Assembly: GCF_018860825.1 (NCBI RefSeq)
Contig: NZ_JAHKPZ010000015.1
Span: forward strand, 1-64,000
Length of the DNA stretch: 64,000 bases
Source of the DNA: Lacinutrix sp. C3R15
Lineage (GTDB): Bacteria > Bacteroidota > Bacteroidia > Flavobacteriales > Flavobacteriaceae
Direction of reading: 5' to 3'
Positions 33,313-41,718 of the stretch are shown here, in pieces (the stretch's first letter is position 1; each line of letters begins with the position of its first letter). A program made the translations under genes and the position numbers. Below the pieces are notes generated by a model, which ran no database searches, was not told the origin of the DNA, and saw nothing but the letters and a program-made list of their open reading frames with translations.

Positions 33313-33786
33313 ATGAGTAAAGTATCTTATTATACAGCAGAAGGATTAAAAAAATTAAGAGATGAGCTAAAACAGCTTAAAGACATTGAGCGCGTAAAGG
33401 CATCTAAAGCAATTGCAGAAGCAAGAGATAAAGGAGATTTAAGTGAAAATGCAGAGTATGATGCAGCTAAAGAAGCTCAAGGGATGCTAGAAATGCGTAT
33501 ATCTAAGTTAGAAGATCAACTTGCTGGTGCTCGTGTTATAGATGAGAGCCAAATGGATAACTCTAAAATTTTGGTGCTTTCTAAGGTGAAAATAAAAAAC
33601 CAAACCAACGGTATGGAAATGTTATATACTTTGGTAGCAGATGGTGAAGCAGATTTAGCTTCTGGTAAAATATCTGTAAATTCACCAATTGGTAAAGGTT
33701 TATTAGGTAAGTCTGTTGGTGATGTTGCCGAAATTCAAGTACCTAGTGGTATCATGAAATTTGATATTATTGAAATTTCTAGATAA
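33313..33786 (+). CDS. greA: Transcription elongation factor GreA
   Basis: GreA rescues backtracked RNA polymerase by stimulating cleavage of the transcript end. The N-terminal coiled coil contains the acidic tip region with ARDKGDLSENAEYDAAKEAQ, the family hallmark. The C-terminal FKBP-like domain has SPIGKGLLGKSVGDVAEIQVP. At 157 residues it has normal length. The leader contains two consecutive terminator-like hairpins. The HIT gene follows 124 bases later. Confidence 0.97.
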   Translation: MSKVSYYTAEGLKKLRDELKQLKDIERVKASKAIAEARDKGDLSENAEYDAAKEAQGMLEMRISKLEDQLAGARVIDESQMDNSKILVLSKVKIKNQTNGMEMLYTLVADGEADLASGKISVNSPIGKGLLGKSVGDVAEIQVPSGIMKFDIIEISR

Positions 33787-33800
33787 ATGCTGTGGTTTTT

Positions 33801-33821
33801 ATTTCCGTGAAGACGGAAACC
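33801..33821. repeat. Palindromic repeat relative between greA and the HIT gene
   Basis: TTTCCGT / ACGGAAA with loop GAAG, followed by CC. It is a diverged member of the same repeat type as 32348-32372. Confidence 0.45.
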
Positions 33822-33910
33822 TTTAAATACAATTTTAAGATTCCTGTTTTTAACTGAAAACAATTCGGTTTTAGATAGGAATTTTTATATTTACAAATAA
33901 ACGTTTTATT

Positions 33911-34300
33911 ATGGCTTCTATATTTACAAAAATTGTTCAAGGTGAAATACCATGTTATAAGGTTGCAGAAACCGATGATTTTTTAGCTTTTTTAGATGTA
34001 AATCCTAACGCTAAAGGACATACACTTTGTATACCTAAAAAAGAAGTAGATAAAATCTTTGATTTAGATGAAGAAACCTACACTAGATTAATGCAGTTTT
34101 CGCGTAAGGTGGCTATTGCTATAGAAAAAGCAATACCTTGTAAGCGTGTTGGTATTTCTGTAATTGGTTTAGAGGTGCCACATGTGCATGTACATTTAAT
34201 ACCTTTAAATGCTATGCAAGATGCAAGTTTTATGCAGAAAACAAAATTAACTACAGAAGAATTTCAAGAGGTAGCAAAGGCTATCCAGTCTTATTTATAA
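33911..34300 (+). CDS. HIT family nucleotide hydrolase/transferase
   Basis: A 129-residue histidine-triad protein; the motif VPHVHVHLIPLN near residues 94-105 carries the catalytic His. The N-terminus ASIFTKIVQGEIPCYKVAE is typical of the HinT branch, which hydrolyses AMP-linked small molecules such as aminoacyl-adenylates. Its last 20 bases overlap the tail of the convergent gene at 34281, so the two messages share complementary ends. Confidence 0.93.
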   Translation: MASIFTKIVQGEIPCYKVAETDDFLAFLDVNPNAKGHTLCIPKKEVDKIFDLDEETYTRLMQFSRKVAIAIEKAIPCKRVGISVIGLEVPHVHVHLIPLNAMQDASFMQKTKLTTEEFQEVAKAIQSYL

Positions 34301-34637
34301 AAACAGCTAGTACAATTCCAATTATTATTAATAGGCTAAAAGTACTAATTAGTAACCAGGCTTTCTTTTTTAGTTTGGTAGAAGCTTTTTTAGGAGTGAA
34401 TGCTTTTTGTTGGTAAGCAAATACTCGCTCAATATCGTCGGTCCACATAACAGGAAAAATATCGGTATTACAAGTATTGCAAAAAATTTCTTGCGTGGTT
34501 TCGTTGGTAATAGATTTATAAAGAGAGGTTTCTATAAATTGTTGTTTAAAAGTTAATTGTAAACCGTTGGTGTTGTAGCATTCCGGACAATTATTATTTA
34601 ACGCTACTTCTTTTATTGTTATCCATTTTTTGTCCAT
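34281..34637 (-). CDS. Small zinc-ribbon membrane protein of unknown function
   Basis: The protein has 118 residues. An N-terminal zinc ribbon is formed by NNNCPECYN (near residue 17) and IFCNTCNTDI (near residue 53). A single hydrophobic segment (about 92-113, WLLISTFSLLIIIGIVLAVF) anchors it at the C-terminus. It starts two bases after the stop of the histidine kinase gene, so the two are co-transcribed and perhaps coupled. I do not recognise the family. A role in tail-anchored sensing or folding at the membrane is conceivable but unsupported. Confidence 0.75.
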   Translation of the reverse strand: MDKKWITIKEVALNNNCPECYNTNGLQLTFKQQFIETSLYKSITNETTQEIFCNTCNTDIFPVMWTDDIERVFAYQQKAFTPKKASTKLKKKAWLLISTFSLLIIIGIVLAVFINKTG

Positions 34638-34639
34638 AT

Positions 34640-35815
34640 TTAAATGCTTTTTAATGCAATTTGCATGGTTGTACCTTTGTCTATTTCAGAATGTAAAACT
34701 TTAATTTTACCATCATGAAATTCTTCAATTATTCGTTTGGCTAATGATAAGCCTAAACCCCAACCTCTCTTTTTGGTAGTATAACCTGGTTCAAACACTG
34801 TTTTAAATTGGTGTTTTGCTAGGCCTTTTCCAGAATCTGTAATGTTTATACTTATATTGTTTTCTAATTGTATAATTTCAATTTTAAGTTTTCCTTTTCC
34901 TTTCATGGCATCAATGCCATTTTTTACTAAATTTTCAATGGTCCAGCTAAATAACTGCTTGTTTAAATTTACAAAAATTTTATGGTTTGGAACAATTATT
35001 TCAAAATCAATAAGCTTAGAAGATCTTGCTTTTAAATAGTCATAAGACGCTATTGTTTCTGCAACTATGTCTGTTTTTTCTAGCTTAGGTAAAGAACCTA
35101 TTTTGCTAAAACGTTCTGTAATAGTTTGTAATCTGTTAATGTCTTTTTCAATTTCTTTAATGTATTCTGGGTTGGTGTTTTCGGTTTTTAAAATTTCTGT
35201 CCAACCAATTAATGATGATAATGGAGTGCCAATTTGGTGAGCAGTTTCTTTTGCCATTCCTGACCATAATTTATTTTCTATAGCTGTTTTATTACTTCGG
35301 TAAAAAAAGTAAACTACTGCTCCAAATAAAATAATGATAAGCAATAACGCTAAAGGGTAATATTTTAGTTTGTTTAATAAAGGAGAGTTTGCATAATACA
35401 GTGTTTGGTTCACTTCTTTAATTTTAATAGGTGTGTTTTCTTGGCTAAACTGATGGATTAATTTTTTTAAATTCTTTATTACATAAATAGAATCTGCCTT
35501 TGTGCCTTTACCTATATTACTAAAAGAATAAATAGAAGAATCTTTATTTACAACTATAATTGGTGTTGTGTTGTTGCTAGATAAGATTTTAAATATTAAA
35601 TCTGTATTAACATCAATGTTTTCATTAAGTTCGTTATTGTCTATTACTTTAAACAACTCATTTTGTGCAAAGGTCCAGTTTTCAATTTTTATGCGCTCTT
35701 CTGCTTTAAATTTTTGAAAGAAAACATAGGTGTTCCATAAAATAAGTGAAATAATAGCAAAAGAAGCTATTACAATAATCCATCTAATAAGATTTCTGTT
35801 TTTAAAAAAAAGCAT
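34640..35815 (-). CDS. Sensor histidine kinase
   Basis: A 391-residue membrane kinase. The first transmembrane helix is at about 9-32, and a periplasmic sensor domain of roughly 120 residues leads to a second helix at 153-172. The phosphorylation site is H193 in MAKETAHQIGTPLSSLIGW. The ATP-binding domain has a clear N box (ENLVKNGIDAM) and G boxes (ITDSGKGLAKH and GWGLGLSLAKRI). No response regulator lies nearby, so the partner is elsewhere. The zinc-ribbon gene follows at two bases. Confidence 0.93.
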   Translation of the reverse strand: MLFFKNRNLIRWIIVIASFAIISLILWNTYVFFQKFKAEERIKIENWTFAQNELFKVIDNNELNENIDVNTDLIFKILSSNNTTPIIVVNKDSSIYSFSNIGKGTKADSIYVIKNLKKLIHQFSQENTPIKIKEVNQTLYYANSPLLNKLKYYPLALLLIIILFGAVVYFFYRSNKTAIENKLWSGMAKETAHQIGTPLSSLIGWTEILKTENTNPEYIKEIEKDINRLQTITERFSKIGSLPKLEKTDIVAETIASYDYLKARSSKLIDFEIIVPNHKIFVNLNKQLFSWTIENLVKNGIDAMKGKGKLKIEIIQLENNISINITDSGKGLAKHQFKTVFEPGYTTKKRGWGLGLSLAKRIIEEFHDGKIKVLHSEIDKGTTMQIALKSI

Positions 35816-35930
35816 AGTTTAAATTGAAAAATATTTTTTTAACGGTCTTCAGGAACTTAATTCCAGATATAAATTTTAAATATAATGCAATTCTGTTAAT
35901 ATTATTGTCTACTTGTTAGTAAATAGGTTT

Positions 35931-35959
35931 TTTGTTGCGCATCAAAAGATGTAGTTTTG
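35931..35959 (+). promoter_or_regulatory. Promoter of the flavin reductase gene
   Basis: TAGTTTTG at 35952-35959 matches TAnnTTTG, with TTTG at 35931-35934, spaced 17 bases. The ATG follows 17 bases later. Confidence 0.55.
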
Positions 35960-35976
35960 CATAAATTGTTTTTCAC

Positions 35977-36846
35977 ATGTTATCATTTACACCAAAAGAG
36001 CTTTCAACAGGAAAATTACATGCTTATTTATTAAGTGCTGTTGCGCCTAGACCTATTGCTTTTGCTAGTACTATAGATGCAAATGGCAATCCTAATTTAT
36101 CGCCTTTTAGTTTTTTTAATGTGTTTAGTGCAAATCCGCCAATTTTAATATTTTCGCCAGCGCGAAGAGTTAGAGATAATACTACAAAGCATACCCTTGA
36201 AAATGTACAAGCTGTAAAAGAGGTAGTGATTAATGTGGTAAATTATGATTTGGTACAGCAAATGTCTTTAAGTAGTACAGAATATGCTGAAGGAGTAAAT
36301 GAGTTTGAAAAAGCAGGATTAAGCATGTTAAAATCAGACCTTGTAAAACCTTTTCGTGTAGCAGAATCTCCTGTGCAACTAGAGTGTAAAGTAAACGAAA
36401 TTGTAAAATTAGGTACTGAAGGTGGAGCAGGAAATTTAGTGATTTGCGAAGTAGTAAAACTACATATTGTAGAAAGCGTACTAAATGAAGACCAATCTAT
36501 TAACCAAGAGCTTTTAGATTTAGTGGCTAGAGCAGGTGGAAGTTATTATAGCAGAGCAAAAAATGGTTTTTTTGAAATACCAAAACCTTTAACTACATTA
36601 GGAATTGGTGTAGATGGTTTACCTAAAGAAATAAAAAATAGTACTGTTTTAACAGGAAATGATTTAGGTATGTTAGCAAATGTTGCGGCACTACCAAGAC
36701 AAGAAGATATAGATTTGTTTATTAAAGATGCTGAAGAAAAATGTCCTCATATATTAAAAGCATCTACTGTTGATAAACATAAAAAAGCACAAGATTATTT
36801 AAAAAATAACGATGTAGATAGTGCTTTAAAGTTGCTATTATCGTAA
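35977..36846 (+). CDS. Flavin reductase-like FMN-binding protein
   Basis: A 289-residue protein whose first 200 residues match the flavin reductase-like split-barrel domain that binds FMN. The stretch VAPRPIAFASTIDANGNPNL and the following SPFSFFNVFSANPPILIFSP form the FMN-binding part. It may reduce flavin or act as an oxidoreductase of unknown substrate. The C-terminal 90 residues are an addition typical of the long flavobacterial form. It is followed by the DUF3127 gene after 43 bases. Confidence 0.88.
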   Translation: MLSFTPKELSTGKLHAYLLSAVAPRPIAFASTIDANGNPNLSPFSFFNVFSANPPILIFSPARRVRDNTTKHTLENVQAVKEVVINVVNYDLVQQMSLSSTEYAEGVNEFEKAGLSMLKSDLVKPFRVAESPVQLECKVNEIVKLGTEGGAGNLVICEVVKLHIVESVLNEDQSINQELLDLVARAGGSYYSRAKNGFFEIPKPLTTLGIGVDGLPKEIKNSTVLTGNDLGMLANVAALPRQEDIDLFIKDAEEKCPHILKASTVDKHKKAQDYLKNNDVDSALKLLLS

Positions 36847-36889
36847 AATAGCATTTATAAATTAGACGAATATTTAATAATTATATACA

Positions 36890-37267
36890 ATGGAAGTACA
36901 AGGAAAAGTAAAAATGATTGGAGAAACTCAAACTTTTGGAAGTAATGGGTTTAGAAAAAGAGAATTAGTAGTAACAACAGATGAACAATACCCTCAACAT
37001 ATACTAGTAGAGTTTGTGCAAGACAAAACAGATCTTTTAAACAACTATAATGTAGGGCAAGCTGTAAAAGTAAACATCAATTTAAGAGGAAGAGAATGGG
37101 TTAATCCACAAGGAGAAACTAAATACTTTAACTCTATTCAAGGATGGAGAATTGAAGCTTTACAAGCAGGAAGTGCAGCAGGTGAAATGCCTCCAGTACC
37201 ACCAGCAGATGCTTTTGAGCCAGCTTCAAATGTTAAGGAAGAAGATCACGACGATTTACCATTTTAG
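36890..37267 (+). CDS. DUF3127 OB-fold protein with an SSB-like C-terminal tip
   Basis: A 125-residue protein. The first 95 residues match DUF3127, an OB-fold-like family nearly confined to Bacteroidota, starting MEVQGKVKMIGETQTFGSNG and containing the REWVNPQGETKYFNSIQGW signature. A short linker leads to the acidic end EEDHDDLPF, almost the same as the SSB tip in this window (DDNDDLPF). In SSB that tip recruits repair and replication proteins. This points to a nucleic-acid role for DUF3127. It is preceded by the flavin reductase and followed by a terminator. Confidence 0.88.
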   Translation: MEVQGKVKMIGETQTFGSNGFRKRELVVTTDEQYPQHILVEFVQDKTDLLNNYNVGQAVKVNINLRGREWVNPQGETKYFNSIQGWRIEALQAGSAAGEMPPVPPADAFEPASNVKEEDHDDLPF

Positions 37268-37314
37268 TAAAATAAATAATGGAGAACCTTAAGTATAAAC
37301 TAAAGGTTTTAAAT

Positions 37315-37352
37315 AAAAAACCTCAATGCCTAAATGTCATTGAGGTTTTTTT
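37315..37352 (+). terminator. Terminator after the DUF3127 gene
   Basis: AAAAAACCTCAATG pairs with CATTGAGGTTTTTT around a nine-base loop. Confidence 0.85.
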
Positions 37353-37362
37353 ATTTTAGCAT

Positions 37363-37989
37363 ATGCATTTATTAAATCAAAAAATAGAATTTCCAAATGT
37401 ACAAGAAGCAGACGACGAAGGCTTGCTTGCTATTGGTGGTGATTTAAGTGTAGAAAGACTTCTCTTAGCTTATAAAAGTGGTATATTCCCTTGGTTTAAT
37501 GAAAATGATCCTATTTTGTGGTGGTCTCCAGACCCAAGGTTTGTGCTGTTTCCAGAAAAACTAAAAGTTTCTAAAAGCATGAAACAAGTGCTTAGAAATA
37601 CAGATTTTACAGTCACTATAAATCAAGATTTTTTAAGTGTTATTCAAGAATGTGCCAAAGCAAAACGTGAAGGGCAATCTGGAACATGGATTACAGATAC
37701 TATGGTACAAGCTTATTTAAAGTTACACGAATTAGGCTATGCAAAATCTGTTGAGGTTTGGCAAGGAAATACTTTGGTTGGCGGACTTTATGGTGTAGAT
37801 TTAAATAATGGTGTTTTTTGCGGCGAAAGCATGTTTACTAAAGTAAGTAATGCAAGTAAAGTTGGTTTTATAACTTTAATACAAAACACCAATTATAAAT
37901 TGATAGATTGCCAAGTTTACACAAACCATTTAGCCAGTTTAGGTGCCGAAGATATTTCTAGAGAGGATTTTATGGCTTTTTTTAAATAG
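37363..37989 (+). CDS. aat: Leucyl/phenylalanyl-tRNA-protein transferase
   Basis: Aat adds Leu or Phe to N-terminal Lys or Arg, marking proteins for ClpAP degradation by the N-end rule. The signature WFNENDPILWWSPDPRFVLF and the later YGVDLNNGVFCGESMFT are present. At 208 residues it has the usual length. The start lies only ten bases beyond the preceding hairpin. It is followed by a nested inverted repeat and the convergent tag gene. Confidence 0.95.
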   Translation: MHLLNQKIEFPNVQEADDEGLLAIGGDLSVERLLLAYKSGIFPWFNENDPILWWSPDPRFVLFPEKLKVSKSMKQVLRNTDFTVTINQDFLSVIQECAKAKREGQSGTWITDTMVQAYLKLHELGYAKSVEVWQGNTLVGGLYGVDLNNGVFCGESMFTKVSNASKVGFITLIQNTNYKLIDCQVYTNHLASLGAEDISREDFMAFFK

Positions 37990-38071
37990 ATTTAGTTTTT
38001 TTGTTTAATTCTCTAAAAATAAGCTAAGTAAGGCAAGGTAACTTTTTGACTTTCTCAAAAAACACTCTAAC

Positions 38072-38140
38072 TTCGTTTAACGTACCATATAGTTCATTGA
38101 AACGAAACTATATCTAAAGCATTAAACGAACTTTTTTTCT
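38072..38140. repeat. Nested inverted repeats between aat and tag
   Basis: Outer arms TTCGTTTAA (38072-38080) and TTAAACGAA (38122-38130) enclose inner arms ATATAGTT (38087-38094) and AACTATAT (38106-38113). CTTTTTTTCT follows on the plus strand, so it may end the aat transcript. Confidence 0.5.
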
Positions 38141-38702
38141 AAACCTCATTATACCTAAAACAACCAACCTCATGGTCATTTACCATTCCTGTTGCTTGCA
38201 TGTGTGCATACATAACTGTAGAGCCTACGAATTTAAAACCACGTTTTTTTAAATCTTTACTCAAAGCATCGCTAATAGCTGTATTTGCAGGAGCGTCTTT
38301 GTAGTTTTTGATTTTGTTTTTTATTGGTTTTCCATCTACAAAAGACCAAATATATTTAGAGAAACTACCAAATTCTTCTTGAATTTTTATAAATTCTTGT
38401 GCATTGGTTATGGTTGCATTTATTTTTAGTTTATTTCTTATAATTCCAGCATCTTTTAAAAGCGAATCTACTTTGTCTTGCTTGTATTTTGCTATTTTTT
38501 TATAGTCAAATTGATCTAAAGCATCCTGAAAATTTTTACGTTTTCGTAAAACGGTTATCCAACTTAATCCTGCTTGAAAGGTTTCTAAAATTAAAAATTC
38601 AAAAATGGTTTCATCATCATAAACAGGATTTCCCCATTCCTGGTCATGATACGCTTCGTATAAGGCATCACCAACACACCAACCACATCTATGTTTTTCC
38701 AT
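38139..38702 (-). CDS. tag: DNA-3-methyladenine glycosylase I
   Basis: Tag excises 3-methyladenine from alkylated DNA. The 187-residue protein begins EKHRCGWCVGDALYEAYHDQ and continues with DDETIFEFLILETFQAGLSW, the classic family N-terminus. The C-terminal MQATGMVNDHEVGCFR supplies the zinc-binding His and Cys. It is a single gene, divergent from the thioredoxin-like gene. Confidence 0.97.
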   Translation of the reverse strand: MEKHRCGWCVGDALYEAYHDQEWGNPVYDDETIFEFLILETFQAGLSWITVLRKRKNFQDALDQFDYKKIAKYKQDKVDSLLKDAGIIRNKLKINATITNAQEFIKIQEEFGSFSKYIWSFVDGKPIKNKIKNYKDAPANTAISDALSKDLKKRGFKFVGSTVMYAHMQATGMVNDHEVGCFRYNEV

Positions 38703-38809
38703 AATAATATAAACTGTAAGTTTTGGTTATAAAGATAGACATAGATTATGATAAAAATCATAATTTAAAAATAGATATACCACTAGTTTTACTACAAGAT
38801 AGACATACA

Positions 38810-39406
38810 ATGGAAAATATAATAAAAGAAAGTTTAAGTAAAAGTATCACTTATCCAGAATATGCTGCTTTACTGCAGGATTTAGCCAAAAACAACGATA
38901 CTACAGGAACAAATAAAGCAGAGAATCTTGTAGAATACACAAAACTTAATGCTAGAAGAATGAAGCGTTGGGATAAAACCTTAAAGGTTAATGACGCGGT
39001 TAAAGAGCAAATTGAAAAAATAGATAAAAAAATTACTTGGTTGGTATTAACAGAAAGTTGGTGTGGTGATGCTGCTCATGTTGTTCCTGTTATGCAAAAA
39101 GTAGCAGAAATTAATGAGAATATTAAGGTACAAGTAGTTTTACGAGATGAAAACGAAGAGTTAATGAACAACTATTTAACCAATGGAGGTAAATCTATAC
39201 CAAAACTAATTATGGTAGATGATGCTTCTGGTAAAGTGATAAACACTTTTGGGCCAAGACCTAGCGAAGCAACACAGTTAGTTAACGATTATAAAGAAAA
39301 GTATGGTATGCTAACTCCAGAGTTTAAAGAAGATTTACAACGTTGGTATAATAAAGATAAAGGCCAAAATGCTATTAACGACTTAGTGTCTTTGTTACAT
39401 GTTTAA
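38810..39406 (+). CDS. Thioredoxin-like protein with a one-cysteine active site
   Basis: I start this at MENIIKESLSKSITYPEYAA (198 residues). An in-frame start at 38723 would add 29 residues unlike the family. The thioredoxin fold motif reads LTESWCGDAAHVVPVM: the first Cys of WCxxC is present but the second is replaced by Ala, and the cis-proline follows in SIPKLIMVD. It belongs to the thioredoxin_9-type group of Bacteroidota. With one Cys it cannot make the usual internal disulfide, so a bacilliredoxin-like or non-redox role is likely. It overlaps the convergent gene by four bases. Confidence 0.82.
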   Translation: MENIIKESLSKSITYPEYAALLQDLAKNNDTTGTNKAENLVEYTKLNARRMKRWDKTLKVNDAVKEQIEKIDKKITWLVLTESWCGDAAHVVPVMQKVAEINENIKVQVVLRDENEELMNNYLTNGGKSIPKLIMVDDASGKVINTFGPRPSEATQLVNDYKEKYGMLTPEFKEDLQRWYNKDKGQNAINDLVSLLHV

Positions 39407-40101
39407 CTTTTACTTTCAAACAGAAAAGTAATGGTTCCTATTTGCGATTTTGGTAAAGTACTACGATTAAATTTCGCTTTTTTTGCATACTCTAAAGCGT
39501 GTTCAATTAAACAGTTGTTTGAAGAATTTGAAGCGTTGTTATAAGATGCTTCGGTAACTTTTCCAGAAGCATTTACAGTAATATTTACTACTATTTTTCC
39601 GCCAGTTTCACATAAATAAATAGGTGTTGGTAAGAATTTATGTTTTCTGTTTACTAAAGAATAGCTAACAGAACTTTTAGCATTATTGTTTTCTTCTAGT
39701 TGTTTTTTTAGTACATCATTTATCTTGATAAAAGATTTTTTTTCTTCTACTTGAATATTAGCGTTGTTTTTAGAAAAATCTTTTTTAATGGTATTACCAT
39801 AATCAGATTTACTAAAATCTGGTCTTACATAATCTTTTGGAGGAGCAATTATTTTTTGCGCATATGCATAACGTTTGCTTTTTTGGTTTTGATTATATGC
39901 TTTATTAGTTTCGGCTTTTGTAGCTTTTTCTTGTGCAGCTAATTGTTCTTCTGTGCTTTCTTTTTCAGGTTCAATGTTATAAAAAGTTTCGGCAATTTCT
40001 TCTTGGTGCTTTTTAATATGGAAGTTAAACATAGTAAGCATTATCGTTCCAGAAATTAGAAACGTAATACACATTGCTTTATGTTTATTACTTAAAATCA
40101 T
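39403..40101 (-). CDS. TonB-like C-terminal domain membrane protein
   Basis: The protein has 232 residues with one N-terminal membrane anchor (about 10-28). A charged, E/Q/K-rich middle extends to about residue 130. The C-terminal domain resembles the TonB energy transducer end: PTPIYLCETGGKIVVNITVN, GKVTEASYN, then ALEYAKKAKFN and IGTITFLFE. The proline-rich spacer of classical TonB is reduced to a few residues. Two cysteines could form a disulfide. It could energise an outer-membrane receptor or be a TonB-fold protein of another role. No exbB/exbD genes are present. Confidence 0.75.
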   Translation of the reverse strand: MILSNKHKAMCITFLISGTIMLTMFNFHIKKHQEEIAETFYNIEPEKESTEEQLAAQEKATKAETNKAYNQNQKSKRYAYAQKIIAPPKDYVRPDFSKSDYGNTIKKDFSKNNANIQVEEKKSFIKINDVLKKQLEENNNAKSSVSYSLVNRKHKFLPTPIYLCETGGKIVVNITVNASGKVTEASYNNASNSSNNCLIEHALEYAKKAKFNRSTLPKSQIGTITFLFESKS

Positions 40102-40170
40102 GTAGGTTAATAACGTGTTTTAATAATTTGTGACACTTAAATATACGTTAAAAATGCTAAAAAAGATTTT

Positions 40171-40863
40171 TTACGAATCTAGTTGGTCTATAAAAGCATC
40201 AATACTAACTGCGTTGTTTACATGATAATCGCCAATTTTTGTACGTCTTAATACCGAAAGATGTCCACCAGATTGTAGTGCTTTTCCAAAGTCATGTGCT
40301 AAAGAACGTATGTAAGTTCCTTTGCTACAAACTACTCTAAAGTCTACTTCGTTATTTTCAAAACGTGTAATTTCAAAAGCTTCAATAGCAATTTTTCTGG
40401 GTTTTATTTCTACTTCTTCACCAGCTCTTGCGTACTCATACAAACGTTTTCCGTCTTTTTTTAAGGCCGAAAAAACAGGAGGAAATTGATCAATCTCACC
40501 AATAAACTGTTTGGTTGTTTCTTCTACTAGGTCTTTGGTAATGTGCTCTGTAGAAAAAGTTTCGTTTATTTCGGTTTCTAAATCGTAAGAAGGCGTTGTG
40601 CTTCCTAAAACAATAGTTCCTGTGTATTCTTTAACCTGACCTTGAAAGGTGTTAATTTGCTTGGTCATTTTTCCTGTGCAAATAACGAGTAAGCCAGTTG
40701 CTAAAGGGTCTAAGGTTCCTGCGTGACCTACCTTTATTTTTTTTATGTTAAAGGTCTGTCTTATTTTCCAACGTAGTTTGTTTACTACCTGAAAAGAGGT
40801 CCAATTTAAAGGTTTATCTATTAATAAAACCTGTCCTGTTTTGTAGTCTTCTTCGGTTAACAT
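40171..40863 (-). CDS. truB: tRNA pseudouridine(55) synthase
   Basis: TruB makes the universal pseudouridine at tRNA position 55. The catalytic aspartate lies in GHAGTLDPLATGLLVICTG, and LLIDKPLNWTSFQVVNKLR opens the protein. At 230 residues it is the short form with little C-terminal PUA extension. It begins one base after uppP ends, within the ftsX-DUF3098-uppP-truB set. Confidence 0.97.
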   Translation of the reverse strand: MLTEEDYKTGQVLLIDKPLNWTSFQVVNKLRWKIRQTFNIKKIKVGHAGTLDPLATGLLVICTGKMTKQINTFQGQVKEYTGTIVLGSTTPSYDLETEINETFSTEHITKDLVEETTKQFIGEIDQFPPVFSALKKDGKRLYEYARAGEEVEIKPRKIAIEAFEITRFENNEVDFRVVCSKGTYIRSLAHDFGKALQSGGHLSVLRRTKIGDYHVNNAVSIDAFIDQLDS

Positions 40864-40864
40864 G

Positions 40865-41659
40865 TTAGCTTAAAGCGGAATAAATTATTGCTATTGCACC
40901 AACAATAGCACAATAGTAAGCAAAATACGAAAGTTTACTTTTCTTTACCAATGAAATCATCCAGGTACAAGCAAAAAGTCCTGCAATAAAAGCAGCAACA
41001 AATCCTACCGAAAGTGAAGTAAAGTTTTGTGCATCATAAGTTAAGTCGCCACTTAAAATGTCTTTTGCAATTTTTCCGAAGATTAACGGAATCACCATTA
41101 AAAACGAAAATCGTGCAGCCTTTGTTTTATCATTTCCTAATAAAACCGAAGTAGAAATAGTGGCTCCAGAACGTGAAATTCCAGGTAGCATTGCAATTGC
41201 TTGCGAAATACCAATAACAAATGCATTTTTAAAAGACACTTTTTTATTGGTGTCTTTGGCTTTATCTGCTAAAAATAAAAGAACAGCTGTTATAATTAAC
41301 ATGCAACCAACAAGTAATATATTACCACCAAATAAGGCTTCTAATTGTGCTTCAAAAAACAAACCAACAACAACTGCTGGTAGCATAGAAAGAGCAATTT
41401 TAGTTACAAATTGTAAATCTTCATTCCACTCAAATTTAAACACGCCTTTAAGTAAGTAAAGTATGTCTTTTCTAAAAACAACAATAGTGCTTAAAGCGGT
41501 TGCAAAGTGTAAAACAACAGTAAAAAGTAGGCTTTCTTCTGGAACCGAGTTATCGCCAAGTATGGCTTTACCAAGTTCTAAATGGCCACTTGAAGATACA
41601 GGAAGAAACTCTGTTAATCCTTGTATTATTCCTAAAATGATGGAGTCTATAACATTCAT
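40865..41659 (-). CDS. uppP: Undecaprenyl-diphosphate phosphatase
   Basis: UppP (BacA) recycles the lipid carrier for peptidoglycan and other wall polymers by dephosphorylating undecaprenyl pyrophosphate. Its two active-site motifs are GLTEFLPVSSSGHLELG near the start and LPGISRSGATISTS in the second half. At 264 residues with eight predicted helices it is typical. It is followed directly by truB. Confidence 0.97.
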   Translation of the reverse strand: MNVIDSIILGIIQGLTEFLPVSSSGHLELGKAILGDNSVPEESLLFTVVLHFATALSTIVVFRKDILYLLKGVFKFEWNEDLQFVTKIALSMLPAVVVGLFFEAQLEALFGGNILLVGCMLIITAVLLFLADKAKDTNKKVSFKNAFVIGISQAIAMLPGISRSGATISTSVLLGNDKTKAARFSFLMVIPLIFGKIAKDILSGDLTYDAQNFTSLSVGFVAAFIAGLFACTWMISLVKKSKLSYFAYYCAIVGAIAIIYSALS

Positions 41660-41718
41660 GTTGGCAAAAGTATTAAAATACTATTACCAAATGTTATTTT
41701 GTACCTGTAAATTAAAAG

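Noticed and set aside
38723-38809. Upstream start of the thioredoxin-like gene
   Set aside because: The added 29 residues lie in the intergenic region with tag and do not look like the family's N-terminus.
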